A stretch of 64,000 bases of DNA from Microbulbifer sp. MKSA007 (GTDB taxonomy: Bacteria > Pseudomonadota > Gammaproteobacteria > Pseudomonadales > Cellvibrionaceae). Where the stretch lies: contig CP128433.1 in the NCBI GenBank assembly GCA_032615215.1, positions 4,014,501-4,078,500 on the forward strand, in the 5' to 3' direction. The position numbers were made by a program, and so were the translations under genes. Below, piece after piece: positions 35,209-43,763 of the stretch (positions are counted from its first letter, which is position 1; each line of letters begins with the position of its first letter). The notes beneath the pieces were generated by a model. It did not search any database, was not told where the DNA came from, and saw nothing but the letters and a program-made list of their open reading frames with translations.

Positions 35209-35875
35209 AGCGTTTTGCCAAACTCTCTGCTGATACGCCCCGCCAGTAATCAAAACGCAATCGCCACATCAATAAAATGGTTCTCAATACGCCGTACTTT
35301 TCCCAGCGACGCCCTGAGGTTTCTACTTTTTCACGAGAACAATAGGGCCAGTAATAACTGCGCAAACGGCGACTCAGCTCAATATCTTCCATCAACGGCT
35401 GCGCAGGGAATCCACCGATAGTTTCGAACAAACCACGGCGCACAAAAATGGCCTGATCCCCTGTAGCAATACCACTAAAACGAGAGCGTAAATTAACTAA
35501 AGTCGCAATCAAGGGAAACCAAAAACTGTGTCCGACAATTTGAATATTAAAACGCCCCCAGTGGGCATTCTCCTTTTCGAGGTTTGTGATGGACTTGAGG
35601 GCATCTGCGGGTAGACGGCTATCGGCATGCAAAAACACTAACCACTGACCTTTAGCCATTAACGCACCGGCATTCATCTGAACCGCCCTACCCCGAGTGG
35701 CGTGGACCAGCTGCAAACCAGACTGCTCTAGGGTCTCAACACTACCATCGGTACTGCCGCCGTCTACGACAATAACCTCACAATCTTCCTGCACGCTCAA
35801 TTGCTGCAAGTGCTCCAGTAAAGAGGCTATGTGTTCCTTTTCATTTAATAGAGGAACTATCACACTGAATTGCAT
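35201..35875 (-). CDS. TIGR04283-type family 2 glycosyltransferase (arsenosugar associated transferase 2)
   Basis: GT2 family transferase of 224 residues. The nucleotide-sugar binding DxD-type region is VVDGGSTDGS near residue 36, followed by FLHADSRLP and GDQAIFVRRGLFETIGGFP, and then LMEDIELSRRLR. This matches TIGR04283 of the rSAM/selenodomain cluster. The start ATG overlaps the upstream stop by one base (TAATG), so translation is coupled. It has no membrane segment of note and probably acts at the inner face of the membrane. With TIGR04282 it forms the two-transferase pair seen in these clusters. Confidence 0.88.
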   Translation of the reverse strand: MQFSVIVPLLNEKEHIASLLEHLQQLSVQEDCEVIVVDGGSTDGSVETLEQSGLQLVHATRGRAVQMNAGALMAKGQWLVFLHADSRLPADALKSITNLEKENAHWGRFNIQIVGHSFWFPLIATLVNLRSRFSGIATGDQAIFVRRGLFETIGGFPAQPLMEDIELSRRLRSYYWPYCSREKVETSGRRWEKYGVLRTILLMWRLRFDYWRGVSAESLAKRYE

Positions 35876-37350
35876 TAGTTGCGCCTCCAGCGGTTAAAAA
35901 CCTCTAAGAAACGTAAAATAGCTGCTGGTGCGTGAGCACGTTTCCAATTGCCCGCGACAAATTTATTGGCTTCACTCATGGTCGGATAGATATGGATGGT
36001 TGAGAGAATTTTATTCAACCCCAACCCATGCTTCATCGCTAAAATAAACTCCGCAATTAGTTCTGCAGCATTTTCCCCAACAATAGAAACACCTAGTATT
36101 TTATCTTTTCCCGGCACCGTAAGGACTTTGACAAATCCTCGCCGCGCACCATCGACTATAGCTCGGTCCAAATGCTCGATATCATAGCGGGTTATCTCGT
36201 AATTCACTCCCTGCTCACTAGCAGTTTTTTCAGAAAGGCCTACAGTCGCCACTTCCGGATCGACAAATACAGCACTGGGAACCAGAGAGTAGTCTACGGC
36301 AAATTTTTTAATGTCACCGAAAAGGGCATTTACCGCTGCATACCAAGCTTGGTGTGAGGCCATATGGGTAAATTGGTATGGCCCTGCCACATCCCCAGCT
36401 GCAAGGATATGTGGATAGCGAGTTCGCAGGTAGCCATCAAGTTTCAACCTGCCATTATCCAGCAAGTCCAGGTTCTCGAGACCTTCGTCGGTTACTTTCG
36501 CCTTTCTGCCGAGAGCTAGTATCACCTCATCAAACTCGAGCTTAACCCTATCGCCCTTATTTTCTACAATGAGTATGCCTCCTTCTCGATCAGGAACACC
36601 TTCAAACTCAACAGCTTCGTGGTCTGTCAAAATTTTAACGCCATCCAGAGTAAGCGCCTCAGCGACGGCCGCAGATACGTCAGCATCCAACTCCAATAAT
36701 ATAGTGTCGGACCTCTCCACCAGAACCACTTCCGAACCCAACCTGGCCATGGCTTGTGCCAGCTCACAACCAATAGCTCCCCCACCCAGTAATACCAGCC
36801 TGTGGGGAGGGGTTTTTAACTGAGAAAACCGCTCCCATAAAGTATCACTGGTGAGGTAATTCACTTGATCGAGCCCAGGAAAAGGCGGAACACTCGGCTC
36901 GGCGCCAGTGGCTAGTACAATAGCCCTTGCCGTCAGGATTTTCTCCCCTCCACTATTTAATTGGGTTTTAACTGTCCAGGGATCGATAAGCTCTGCAGTT
37001 CCCTTGAGCACTTCAACCCCCAGCTCGTTATAGCGCTCCACACTATCATTGGGTTCAATAGTTTTAATCGACTCCTTGATATGTTGCATAACCCGGGGAA
37101 AATTAATTGTTGGCTCATGGAGTACAACCCCAAACTCACCCGCACATCTTGCCCTATGGGCCTGTCGCGCACACATAATCAATGCTTTACTGGGTACACA
37201 GCCGGTATTGAGACAATCTCCCCCCATTTTACCTGCTTCGATCAAAGTGACTCTTGCTTTTATCGCCGCAGAGATGTAAGCCGTAACCAGGCCCGCCGCA
37301 CCACCACCAACGACAATTAAGTTACGATCAAACTTCTTAGGTTTCTGCAT
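35875..37350 (-). CDS. Mercuric reductase-like FAD disulfide oxidoreductase
   Basis: Flavoprotein of 491 residues in the pyridine nucleotide-disulfide reductase class I. It has the FAD motif VVGGGAAGLVTAY, the redox pair GGDCLNTGCVPSKALI and an NAD(P) motif LGGGAIGCELAQAM. The C-terminal dimerisation domain has HIYPTMSEA with the active-site His. There is no N-terminal HMA domain or C-terminal vicinal Cys pair, so it is not a true MerA; such enzymes often lie next to TVP38 genes. The start at 37350 follows the TVP38 stop closely and avoids an overlap with it. In this operon it could keep a thiol or arsenic intermediate reduced, but that is speculation. Confidence 0.85.
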   Translation of the reverse strand: MQKPKKFDRNLIVVGGGAAGLVTAYISAAIKARVTLIEAGKMGGDCLNTGCVPSKALIMCARQAHRARCAGEFGVVLHEPTINFPRVMQHIKESIKTIEPNDSVERYNELGVEVLKGTAELIDPWTVKTQLNSGGEKILTARAIVLATGAEPSVPPFPGLDQVNYLTSDTLWERFSQLKTPPHRLVLLGGGAIGCELAQAMARLGSEVVLVERSDTILLELDADVSAAVAEALTLDGVKILTDHEAVEFEGVPDREGGILIVENKGDRVKLEFDEVILALGRKAKVTDEGLENLDLLDNGRLKLDGYLRTRYPHILAAGDVAGPYQFTHMASHQAWYAAVNALFGDIKKFAVDYSLVPSAVFVDPEVATVGLSEKTASEQGVNYEITRYDIEHLDRAIVDGARRGFVKVLTVPGKDKILGVSIVGENAAELIAEFILAMKHGLGLNKILSTIHIYPTMSEANKFVAGNWKRAHAPAAILRFLEVFNRWRRN

Positions 37351-37357
37351 AATTAGA

Positions 37358-38041
37358 TCATCCAGCCTGACGCCTGCGCTTAAGCCAGTTGAGCGCATAT
37401 TTTGCAATTAAGGGAAACACACCCAATAGAACAAAAGACAATAACAGTGGCAAAGATAAAATATCCTTGAGATTTTCCACTCTCATCAACTGGGTGCCGG
37501 CATTTACGTAAACTATCGTACCCGCCAGCATTCCGAGCTGACTAACCCAGTAGAAAGTCCAGGCTTTAATATGGGTGAGCCCCATCAGGATATTAATTAG
37601 GAAAAAAGGGAAAGCCGGCACCAATCGCAGCGCAAAAAGGTAAAATGCCCCCTCCCGCTCAATTCCCTTATTGACGACTTGAAGCCGCTCGGAGAAACGC
37701 CCCTGAATATAGTCCCGGAATAAATATCGAGCCATTAAAAAGGCCAGGGTGGCACCGATACTGGAAGCAAAAGAAACGATTACAGTACCCCAGAAAAGAC
37801 CGAACAATGCGCCGGCTGCAATAGTTAGAATTGCCGCCCCGGGAAGTGATAAGCCAGTCACCAAAATATAGAAGACCAGAAACAAAAACTCGACTAAAAG
37901 CGGTGACGACATCTGCCAGCGCTTAAAGTCCTCCGCTCCATCCTTTAACTTTTCCAGGCTCAACCAATGGTGTAGATCAAGCAAGTAGAAAGCCACCACC
38001 AATACGACAATAGCGGCTACCAGCAGGATTTTTTTACTCAT
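37358..38041 (-). CDS. TVP38/TMEM64 family membrane protein (VTT domain)
   Basis: Inner-membrane protein of 227 residues with the VTT/DedA-like core: GLSLPGAAILTIAAGALFG, later SIGATLAFLMARYL and the amphipathic half-helix region RLVPAFPFFLINILMG. Five or so hydrophobic segments are present. The family has putative lipid scramblase or transporter roles. It follows arsS by 32 bases and is followed by the flavin reductase, a pairing often seen. The role in the cluster is open: export of a product or membrane localisation of the pathway are both possible. Confidence 0.85.
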   Translation of the reverse strand: MSKKILLVAAIVVLVVAFYLLDLHHWLSLEKLKDGAEDFKRWQMSSPLLVEFLFLVFYILVTGLSLPGAAILTIAAGALFGLFWGTVIVSFASSIGATLAFLMARYLFRDYIQGRFSERLQVVNKGIEREGAFYLFALRLVPAFPFFLINILMGLTHIKAWTFYWVSQLGMLAGTIVYVNAGTQLMRVENLKDILSLPLLLSFVLLGVFPLIAKYALNWLKRRRQAG

Positions 38042-38073
38042 CGTTTTCAGGTTCCATCTGCGTTAACAGAAAG

Positions 38074-39021
38074 TTAGAGAGCCCCACCACAACTACTTCC
38101 CTGCCCGGCTGTACAACCGTAACAGTGATCTGCAACGCAAATTGCCGCCCCCTTTAGATCTATCTCGATTAAATCTCGCAAATGTAATCGGCCGGGAATA
38201 GGCATGTTGAGCTGTTGGTTAAAATCGCAATCAAATAGGTTTCCCTGCCAATCGACACTAACCAAGCTGCGACACATAACATCAGCGAGATTATCCGCAC
38301 TGTAACTGTCTTTAAGTAGCGCCATATAATCGTGAAACTGCCCCTTGGAAACCAACATGGAACCAAAACGCTTGATTGGCATATTGGCGAGAGCGAACAA
38401 ATGATTAAATTTAATGGAAAAGTGGTTCGCCAACTCTCTTCGGTAGTCCGCCTCCAAAGCACTTTGCTCCGGGGGTAAAAAGGGTCCTTGGGGGTTATAG
38501 ACCAAGTTGAGCTCTAAGCCACTGCCGGGCTTGCCATAGCCCAATGCATTTAATTTTTGTAGCGCCGCAATGCTCTTATCGAATACTCCTTTACCTCGTT
38601 GCTTATCGACATTATCGATTGAGTAACACGGCAGGGAGGCAACGACCTCAACCTGGTTTTCAGCGAGGAATTCAGCGGTATCTTCCTGGCCCGGCTCAAA
38701 AAGAACTGTCAGGTTACAGCGATCAATTACATGTACTCCGCGCTCTCGCGCCCCTCTTACAAGGGATCGAAAACCCCAGTGCAATTCCGGGGCCCCACCA
38801 GTCACATCCAGCACACGGGGTTTACGGACCGTAAGAACTTCCAATAACAGCGCCAAATTGTCGTCCGACATCATCTCGGTTCGATTAGGCCCAGCATTGA
38901 CGTGGCAGTGTAAACAGCGCTGATTACAACGGTAGCCAATGTTGACCTGCAAGGTCTCAATGGCCCCTCGGTGCAGAGAGGGGAAGTCCGATAGCTCCAG
39001 CAGAGGTAAGGTCTCACGCAT
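38074..39021 (-). CDS. arsS: ArsS-like radical SAM protein, arsenosugar biosynthesis
   Basis: Radical SAM enzyme of about 315 residues (TIGR04167/DUF3641). The [4Fe-4S] motif is CNQRCLHC near residue 30, followed by VLDVTGGAPELHWGF. The C-terminal half has the family's Cys-rich region: DVMCRSLVSVDWQGNLFDCDFN as two adjoining stretches, then CVADHCYGCTAGQGSSCGG. ArsS attaches the 5'-deoxyadenosyl part of SAM to dimethylarsenic to make an arsenosugar precursor. Some relatives in this group use selenocysteine near the C-terminus; here all positions are Cys. A GTG at 39030 that overlaps the previous stop is an alternative start. Confidence 0.88.
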   Translation of the reverse strand: MRETLPLLELSDFPSLHRGAIETLQVNIGYRCNQRCLHCHVNAGPNRTEMMSDDNLALLLEVLTVRKPRVLDVTGGAPELHWGFRSLVRGARERGVHVIDRCNLTVLFEPGQEDTAEFLAENQVEVVASLPCYSIDNVDKQRGKGVFDKSIAALQKLNALGYGKPGSGLELNLVYNPQGPFLPPEQSALEADYRRELANHFSIKFNHLFALANMPIKRFGSMLVSKGQFHDYMALLKDSYSADNLADVMCRSLVSVDWQGNLFDCDFNQQLNMPIPGRLHLRDLIEIDLKGAAICVADHCYGCTAGQGSSCGGAL

Positions 39022-39026
39022 CGATA

Positions 39027-39926
39027 TCACTGCTCCATTTCTTCAAGCTCCGGTTCTGTCGGAGCGAGCAGTGGTTTTATTACAGCTTGTGTTTCCTCAG
39101 GCATAGCTTCGAGGGGAGTCACCAGACCGCTCAACAGTGCTGTATGAGCGGAGGACTCCGGTTGCTCAGCCCCTAAAATACGTATGGTTTCCATCGCAAT
39201 TTGCTGCGCGCGCGTGGCATTTTGCTGAAGATTCGCAATCGCTACCTCTGCGGTTACCGCCTCCTCACGAGGGTGCCAACAATCATAGTCAGTAGCCATA
39301 GCCAGCGTGGCGTAGGCAATTTGTGCCTCCCGGGCCAACTTGGCCTCAGGCATATTGGTCATGCCGATAACCGACGCCCCCATACTGCGATACCAGTGGG
39401 ACTCGGCACGGGTGGAAAACTGTGGGCCCTCGATACAGATATAACTGCCGCCTCGGTGTAACTCAATTGGCTGCCCTGCCTGGGTCTGCGTGAAAGCACG
39501 CGCCAAACTATCAGCGACAGCAGAGCATACTGGATCGGCCATGGACACATGGGCAACCGCGCCATCTCCAAAAAAGGTACTCTGCCGCCGGCGAGTCATA
39601 TCAATGAACTGATCGGGGATTAACATATCCAGCGGCCGTACCTCTTCCTGTAGGGAGCCCACAGCCGAGAGAGACAGGATGTAGCGCACGCCGAGCTGGC
39701 GCAGGGCATGGATATTTGCCCGATAAGGCACTTGGGAGGGGATCAGGTGATGATTGCGACCATGACGGGCCAGGAAAGCTACTGATACACCTGCGAGCTT
39801 ACCGCAGACAATGGCGTCCGAAGTCCTGCCAAAGGGAGTGTCGATATGGACCTCCTCCACCTCAGTCAGCCCCGGCATATCGTAAAGGCCACTTCCTCCA
39901 ATCACCCCAATCAATGCCCTGGTCAT
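39027..39926 (-). CDS. MTA-type nucleoside phosphorylase
   Basis: Purine nucleoside phosphorylase family II enzyme of 299 residues, of the 5'-methylthioadenosine phosphorylase type. The phosphate-binding RHGRNHHLIPSQVPYRANI block is intact, followed by GPQFSTRAESHWYRSMG and NMPEAKLAREA, and MATDYDCW carries the base-specific Asp pair used for 6-aminopurines. As the first gene of the operon with arsS directly behind it, it is a plausible enzyme for removing adenine from 5'-deoxy-5'-dimethylarsinoyl adenosine. A housekeeping role on methylthioadenosine or methylthioinosine remains possible. Its C-terminus has an acidic extension (PTEPELEEMEQ). Confidence 0.85.
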   Translation of the reverse strand: MTRALIGVIGGSGLYDMPGLTEVEEVHIDTPFGRTSDAIVCGKLAGVSVAFLARHGRNHHLIPSQVPYRANIHALRQLGVRYILSLSAVGSLQEEVRPLDMLIPDQFIDMTRRRQSTFFGDGAVAHVSMADPVCSAVADSLARAFTQTQAGQPIELHRGGSYICIEGPQFSTRAESHWYRSMGASVIGMTNMPEAKLAREAQIAYATLAMATDYDCWHPREEAVTAEVAIANLQQNATRAQQIAMETIRILGAEQPESSAHTALLSGLVTPLEAMPEETQAVIKPLLAPTEPELEEMEQ

Positions 39927-40361
39927 ATTCGCTCCTAAACAATTGGTTTTCGGCAGTATAGGAGTGGGGGCAAGTCGTGTATATCACCAGCTACGAGAAA
40001 GGAAAATTAGAAAAGCATTGGCATCTATATTACCTATACCCCTGGCCGCTAAAATTTGACAGGTAAGCTAGAGTTACTCTTCAGAATTTAGATCAATAGG
40101 GCGCCACGATTTACAGCTTACGATAATAAATTTTTATCCGCCACATTAAGAGCTGACAGTTAATAATCATCGACACCGAAAGGCAATATTCTCCTAGTAA
40201 AACCCAGCAAATTCTTTTCTTAATTGATAGATATGAAATTGAATTTTAAAGAGGCCACTACAGCTCAGCCCGACACCATGTAGCAACATAAAAAAGGGAG
40301 CAAAAAACTCCCTTATTTTTATTCCAATAAAAATAACCGCATCGCACCCTAGCTCTTTTGG
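39927..40361. other. Promoter region of the arsenosugar-type operon and terminator
   Basis: About 435 bases. The half next to 39926 must hold the promoter for the six-gene operon; I see no ArsR-type palindrome. The other end contains a GGGAG/CTCCC stem with A and T runs at 40291-40320, which can end the astacin gene on the minus strand. Confidence 0.45.
40291..40320. terminator. Intrinsic terminator near the astacin gene
   Basis: A short GGGAG/CTCCC stem with an A-rich loop is flanked by an A run and a T run. It lies 42 bases past the stop of the astacin gene. Confidence 0.65.
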
Positions 40362-41081
40362 CTACATCAAAGGCCCGGCAAAAGATCTCGGCAGAGTCTG
40401 ACGATTGCCATCATAGAGATATGAAAGCATATCAAGATCCCCAGCACTGGGATTCCAGGTAGAACTATTCACCTGATTGGCCGATATTTTACAGCCTCCC
40501 TCACGAGTGTTTTTTACAATCCCCAGTGCCCTTGCCTGGTCGTCATACATCATGATGGAGTTTCCATCAAAAGCAGAATTGTGTGTTAAAAACCTGGTGA
40601 GGGTTTGCACCCGAGTTTGCTGCTGCAGGGAGTCAAGTGTGTTCTTCACTGACAGAGGGGCGTCGGCACGCATGTGTTCGTGGGCCAAACCCAGTGTATG
40701 ACCGATTTCATGGGGAAGGGAGGCAATCGCTGCTCTATTAGTTTTCCAATCTACACCACAATATTGATCGGTTTTATTGGTAAACCCTACCGTCGCACTA
40801 CTGCGGTCGTCCTTAATTGTAACCACTCCACGGCCTGCCGCTCCAACCTGCAGGAACTTAATCGCTGCAAATCTGAACTTTCGATAAATGCAAATTTCCC
40901 AATGAGACATAGCCTTTTTTACCGAATTAACATAACCGGAATCTAAATTGGAGGGCACATAATATTTCACCACACCATTCGGCCAAACCCCACCTACCTC
41001 TTCATTCCTATCCAAAGAAAATCCACCAAAGTCTATCTTATAGGATATTTTTCGAATATTTTTATCTATAGCTAGCCCCAT
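40362..41081 (-). CDS. Astacin-type (M12A) zinc metalloprotease
   Basis: A 239-residue protease. The zinc site HEIGHTLGLAHEHMRAD (His124, Glu125, His128, His134, Glu135) is the extended astacin signature, and the Met-turn SIMMY with Tyr179 completes it. The region WPNGVVKYYVP at residues 33-43 matches the start of the mature astacin fold. There is no signal peptide and no pro-peptide of normal length, so either export uses another route or the protein works inside the cell. Bacterial astacins are uncommon and usually exported. It is a lone gene with a long AT-rich upstream spacer. Confidence 0.85.
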   Translation of the reverse strand: MGLAIDKNIRKISYKIDFGGFSLDRNEEVGGVWPNGVVKYYVPSNLDSGYVNSVKKAMSHWEICIYRKFRFAAIKFLQVGAAGRGVVTIKDDRSSATVGFTNKTDQYCGVDWKTNRAAIASLPHEIGHTLGLAHEHMRADAPLSVKNTLDSLQQQTRVQTLTRFLTHNSAFDGNSIMMYDDQARALGIVKNTREGGCKISANQVNSSTWNPSAGDLDMLSYLYDGNRQTLPRSFAGPLM

Positions 41082-41507
41082 GCTGACGCACCTCCTGAAA
41101 AGTTATTTTCGCTGCCATAACGAGAACCAACACTGCCGCACCAAATTCGGCAAGTCAAAATTCACCCGACAGAAATAGAAAACAAAAAGAGGGAAGAGAT
41201 CACAAAAAACCTTTCCCAAACACCAAAACCAAAATCGATTCCTGTAATAAAAAATATTCAAATATTTTCAGCAAGCAACCAAAAGAACTAGGAACCACAA
41301 GAAAAGCCTTACAAAACGCAGACTTACGTGACCTATAGATAGAAGTACAAAAATGAAGAGAGAATGAAAATCAACTTTCAGCGATAAAAAGAAAACTTAA
41401 CAACAGATAAAACTGTAAACACCATGAAAATGTAAAGATAGGTAAAACTATTTACTGGGGGAGCCCAGCGCAACTCTGCCTAATCTGACCCGACTTTATA
41501 CAGCCAT
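41082..41507. other. AT-rich intergenic region upstream of the astacin gene
   Basis: About 426 bases with many A runs. I see no gene or known motif. It holds the astacin promoter; the sucD terminator follows at 41508. Confidence 0.45.
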
Positions 41508-41538
41508 AAAAAAAGCCACCCAATGGGTGGCTTTTTTG
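41508..41538 (-). terminator. Intrinsic terminator of the sdh-suc operon
   Basis: AAAAGCCACCCAATGGGTGGCTTTTTT forms a perfect 8-base stem with flanking A and T runs. It lies just past the sucD stop and ends the nine-gene TCA operon. Confidence 0.92.
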
Positions 41539-41560
41539 AAAACTAAAAGTTGGCAATTAC

Positions 41561-42433
41561 TTACCAGCCAGTAATTTCCTTCAGAGCGTCGCCGATCTGA
41601 GCCAGGGAGCGCACGGTTTTAACACCAGCGTCTTCCAGAGCAGCAAATTTCTCATCGGCGGTGCCTTTACCACCAGAGATGATCGCGCCCGCGTGACCCA
41701 TACGCTTGCCGGGAGGAGCAGTTACACCAGCGATGTAGGAAACTACAGGCTTGGTAACATTTTCCTTGATGTAAGCAGCTGCTTCTTCTTCAGCAGTGCC
41801 ACCGATCTCACCGATCATAACGATTGCTTCGGTCTGCGGATCGTTCTGGAACATTTCCAGGATATCGATGAAGTTGGAACCCGGGATGGGGTCACCACCG
41901 ATGCCCACACAGGTGGACTGGCCAAAGCCGTAGTCGGTGGTTTGCTTAACCGCTTCATAGGTCAGGGTACCGGAACGGGAAACGATGCCCACTTTACCCG
42001 GCTTGTGGATGTGACCTGGCATAATACCGATCTTGCACTCACCCGGAGTGATAACACCCGGGCAGTTCGGGCCGATCAGGCGCACGCCCAGCTCGTCGCA
42101 CTTCACTTTAGCGTCGAGCATATCCAGAGTCGGAATACCTTCGGTGATACAAACAATCAGCTTGATACCAGCGTTGGCCGCTTCCAGGATGGAATCCTTA
42201 CAGAAAGGCGCAGGTACGTAGATTACGGAAGCTTCAGCGCCGGTCTTCTCTACCGCTTCTTTAACGGTGTCGAATACTGGCAGGCCCAGGTGAGTCTGGC
42301 CGCCTTTACCCGGAGTTACACCACCAACCATCTTGGTGCCGTAAGCAATCGCTTGCTCGGAGTGGAAAGTACCCTGGGAGCCGGTGAAGCCCTGGCAGAT
42401 TACTTTAGTGTCTTTGTTAATCAATACTGACAT
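41561..42433 (-). CDS. sucD: Succinyl-CoA synthetase, alpha subunit
   Basis: Subunit of 290 residues that carries the phosphohistidine and binds CoA. The CoA-binding TGSQGTFHSEQAI lies at the N-terminus, VGIGGDPIPGSNFID in the middle, and the phosphohistidine is in GHAGAIISGGKGTADEK. With SucC it makes ATP or GTP from succinyl-CoA in the TCA cycle. It is the last gene of the operon and follows sucC by two bases. Confidence 0.97.
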   Translation of the reverse strand: MSVLINKDTKVICQGFTGSQGTFHSEQAIAYGTKMVGGVTPGKGGQTHLGLPVFDTVKEAVEKTGAEASVIYVPAPFCKDSILEAANAGIKLIVCITEGIPTLDMLDAKVKCDELGVRLIGPNCPGVITPGECKIGIMPGHIHKPGKVGIVSRSGTLTYEAVKQTTDYGFGQSTCVGIGGDPIPGSNFIDILEMFQNDPQTEAIVMIGEIGGTAEEEAAAYIKENVTKPVVSYIAGVTAPPGKRMGHAGAIISGGKGTADEKFAALEDAGVKTVRSLAQIGDALKEITGW

Positions 42434-42435
42434 GA

Positions 42436-43602
42436 TTATTTACCCTCCGCAGCTTTAACCACTTGCTGAGCCGCATCGGTCAGACTGGTAGCCGCGATAA
42501 TGTTCAGGCCACTGTCGCTCAGAACCTTGGCGCCCAGATCTGCGTTGTTACCTTCCAGGCGAACAACAACCGGTACTTTAACGCCAACTTCTTTTACTGC
42601 GCCCACAACGCCTTCGGCGATCATGTCACAGCGAACGATACCACCGAAGATGTTGATCAGTACGGCTTTTACGTTCTCGTCAGACAGGATGATCTTGAAC
42701 GCTTCAACAACGCGCTCTTTGGTCGCGCCGCCGCCAACGTCCAGGAAGTTAGCTGGCTTGCCGCCGTGCAGGTTTACGATGTCCATGGTACCCATGGCCA
42801 GACCAGCACCGTTTACCATGCAGCCGATGTTGCCATCGAGAGCTACGTAGTTCAGGTCGAACTTGGCAGCGTGCGCTTCACGGGAATCTTCCTGGGAAGG
42901 ATCGTGCATTTCGCGCAGGTCAGCGTGGCGGTATAGCGCGTTGCTGTCGATTACCACTTTGGCGTCCAAGCAGTGCAGGTTGCCTTCGGTGGTGATTACC
43001 AGCGGGTTGATTTCCAGCAGGGCCAGATCTTTTTCCTGGAACATTTTTGCCAGGCCGAGGAAGATCTTGGTGAACTGCTTAACCTGAGTCGGGTTCAGGC
43101 CCAGTTTGAAAGCCAGCTCGCGCGCTTGGTAAGGCTGAGCGCCTACCAGCGGATCGATAGTGGCTTTCAGGATTTTTTCTGGAGTCTCTTCCGCTACTTT
43201 CTCGATCTCAACGCCGCCTTCGGTGGAAGCCATGAAAACGATACGACGGGTGGAGCGGTCAACAACGGCGCCAAGGTACAGTTCTTGGTCGATGTCAGTG
43301 CAGCTTTCAACCAGGATACGGGAAACCGGCTGGCCATTTTCGTCTGTTTGATAAGTTACCAGACGCTCGCCCAGCCACTTCTTGGCAAACTCTTCAATCT
43401 CTGCCTTGGAATCTACCAGCTTTACACCGCCAGCCTTACCGCGGCCACCAGCGTGTACCTGGGCCTTTACTACCCACTTATCACCGCCAATTTCGTCAGC
43501 CGCTGCTGCTGCCGCTGCCGGGGTTTCCGCTGCAATGCCTTTGGAAACCGGCAATCCGTATTCCGCAAACAGTTGTTTGCCCTGATACTCATGCAAGTTC
43601 AT
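42436..43602 (-). CDS. sucC: Succinyl-CoA synthetase, beta subunit
   Basis: ATP-grasp subunit of 388 residues, the usual length. It starts MNLHEYQGKQLFAEYG, has the KAQVHAGGRGKAGGVK nucleotide-binding loop, and ends with the INIFGGIVRCDMIAEG phosphate/CoA region. I start at the ATG at 43602, because four extra residues upstream do not match the family. The 161-base gap to lpd contains a long hairpin. Confidence 0.97.
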   Translation of the reverse strand: MNLHEYQGKQLFAEYGLPVSKGIAAETPAAAAAAADEIGGDKWVVKAQVHAGGRGKAGGVKLVDSKAEIEEFAKKWLGERLVTYQTDENGQPVSRILVESCTDIDQELYLGAVVDRSTRRIVFMASTEGGVEIEKVAEETPEKILKATIDPLVGAQPYQARELAFKLGLNPTQVKQFTKIFLGLAKMFQEKDLALLEINPLVITTEGNLHCLDAKVVIDSNALYRHADLREMHDPSQEDSREAHAAKFDLNYVALDGNIGCMVNGAGLAMGTMDIVNLHGGKPANFLDVGGGATKERVVEAFKIILSDENVKAVLINIFGGIVRCDMIAEGVVGAVKEVGVKVPVVVRLEGNNADLGAKVLSDSGLNIIAATSLTDAAQQVVKAAEGK

Positions 43603-43714
43603 AGTCAATACCAATTCACATATAAAATGTGTTTACTAATTGCAGATCACTCTGCACCTGAAAGAGAAATTTAAAATTTCCGTCGTTGCAAATTTCAAAT
43701 TCCACAAATGAAAC

Positions 43715-43747
43715 CGGGGCGCTAATTAATCAATAATTAGTGCCCCG
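43715..43747. other. Long stem-loop between lpd and sucC
   Basis: A 14-base stem (CGGGGCGCTAATTA/TAATTAGTGCCCCG, one G-U) with a five-base loop lies 17 bases past the lpd stop on the minus strand. There is no T run after it in the transcript, so it is more likely an RNA processing or stability element than a full terminator. It could set SucCD amounts apart from those of the upstream genes. Confidence 0.6.
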
Positions 43748-43763
43748 AAATCGAAAAATATTC

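Noticed and set aside
38074..39021. Possible selenocysteine in the ArsS-like protein
   Set aside because: Some relatives have it, but the Cys-rich C-terminal region here is all Cys codons with no in-frame TGA before the natural stop, so there is no need for recoding.
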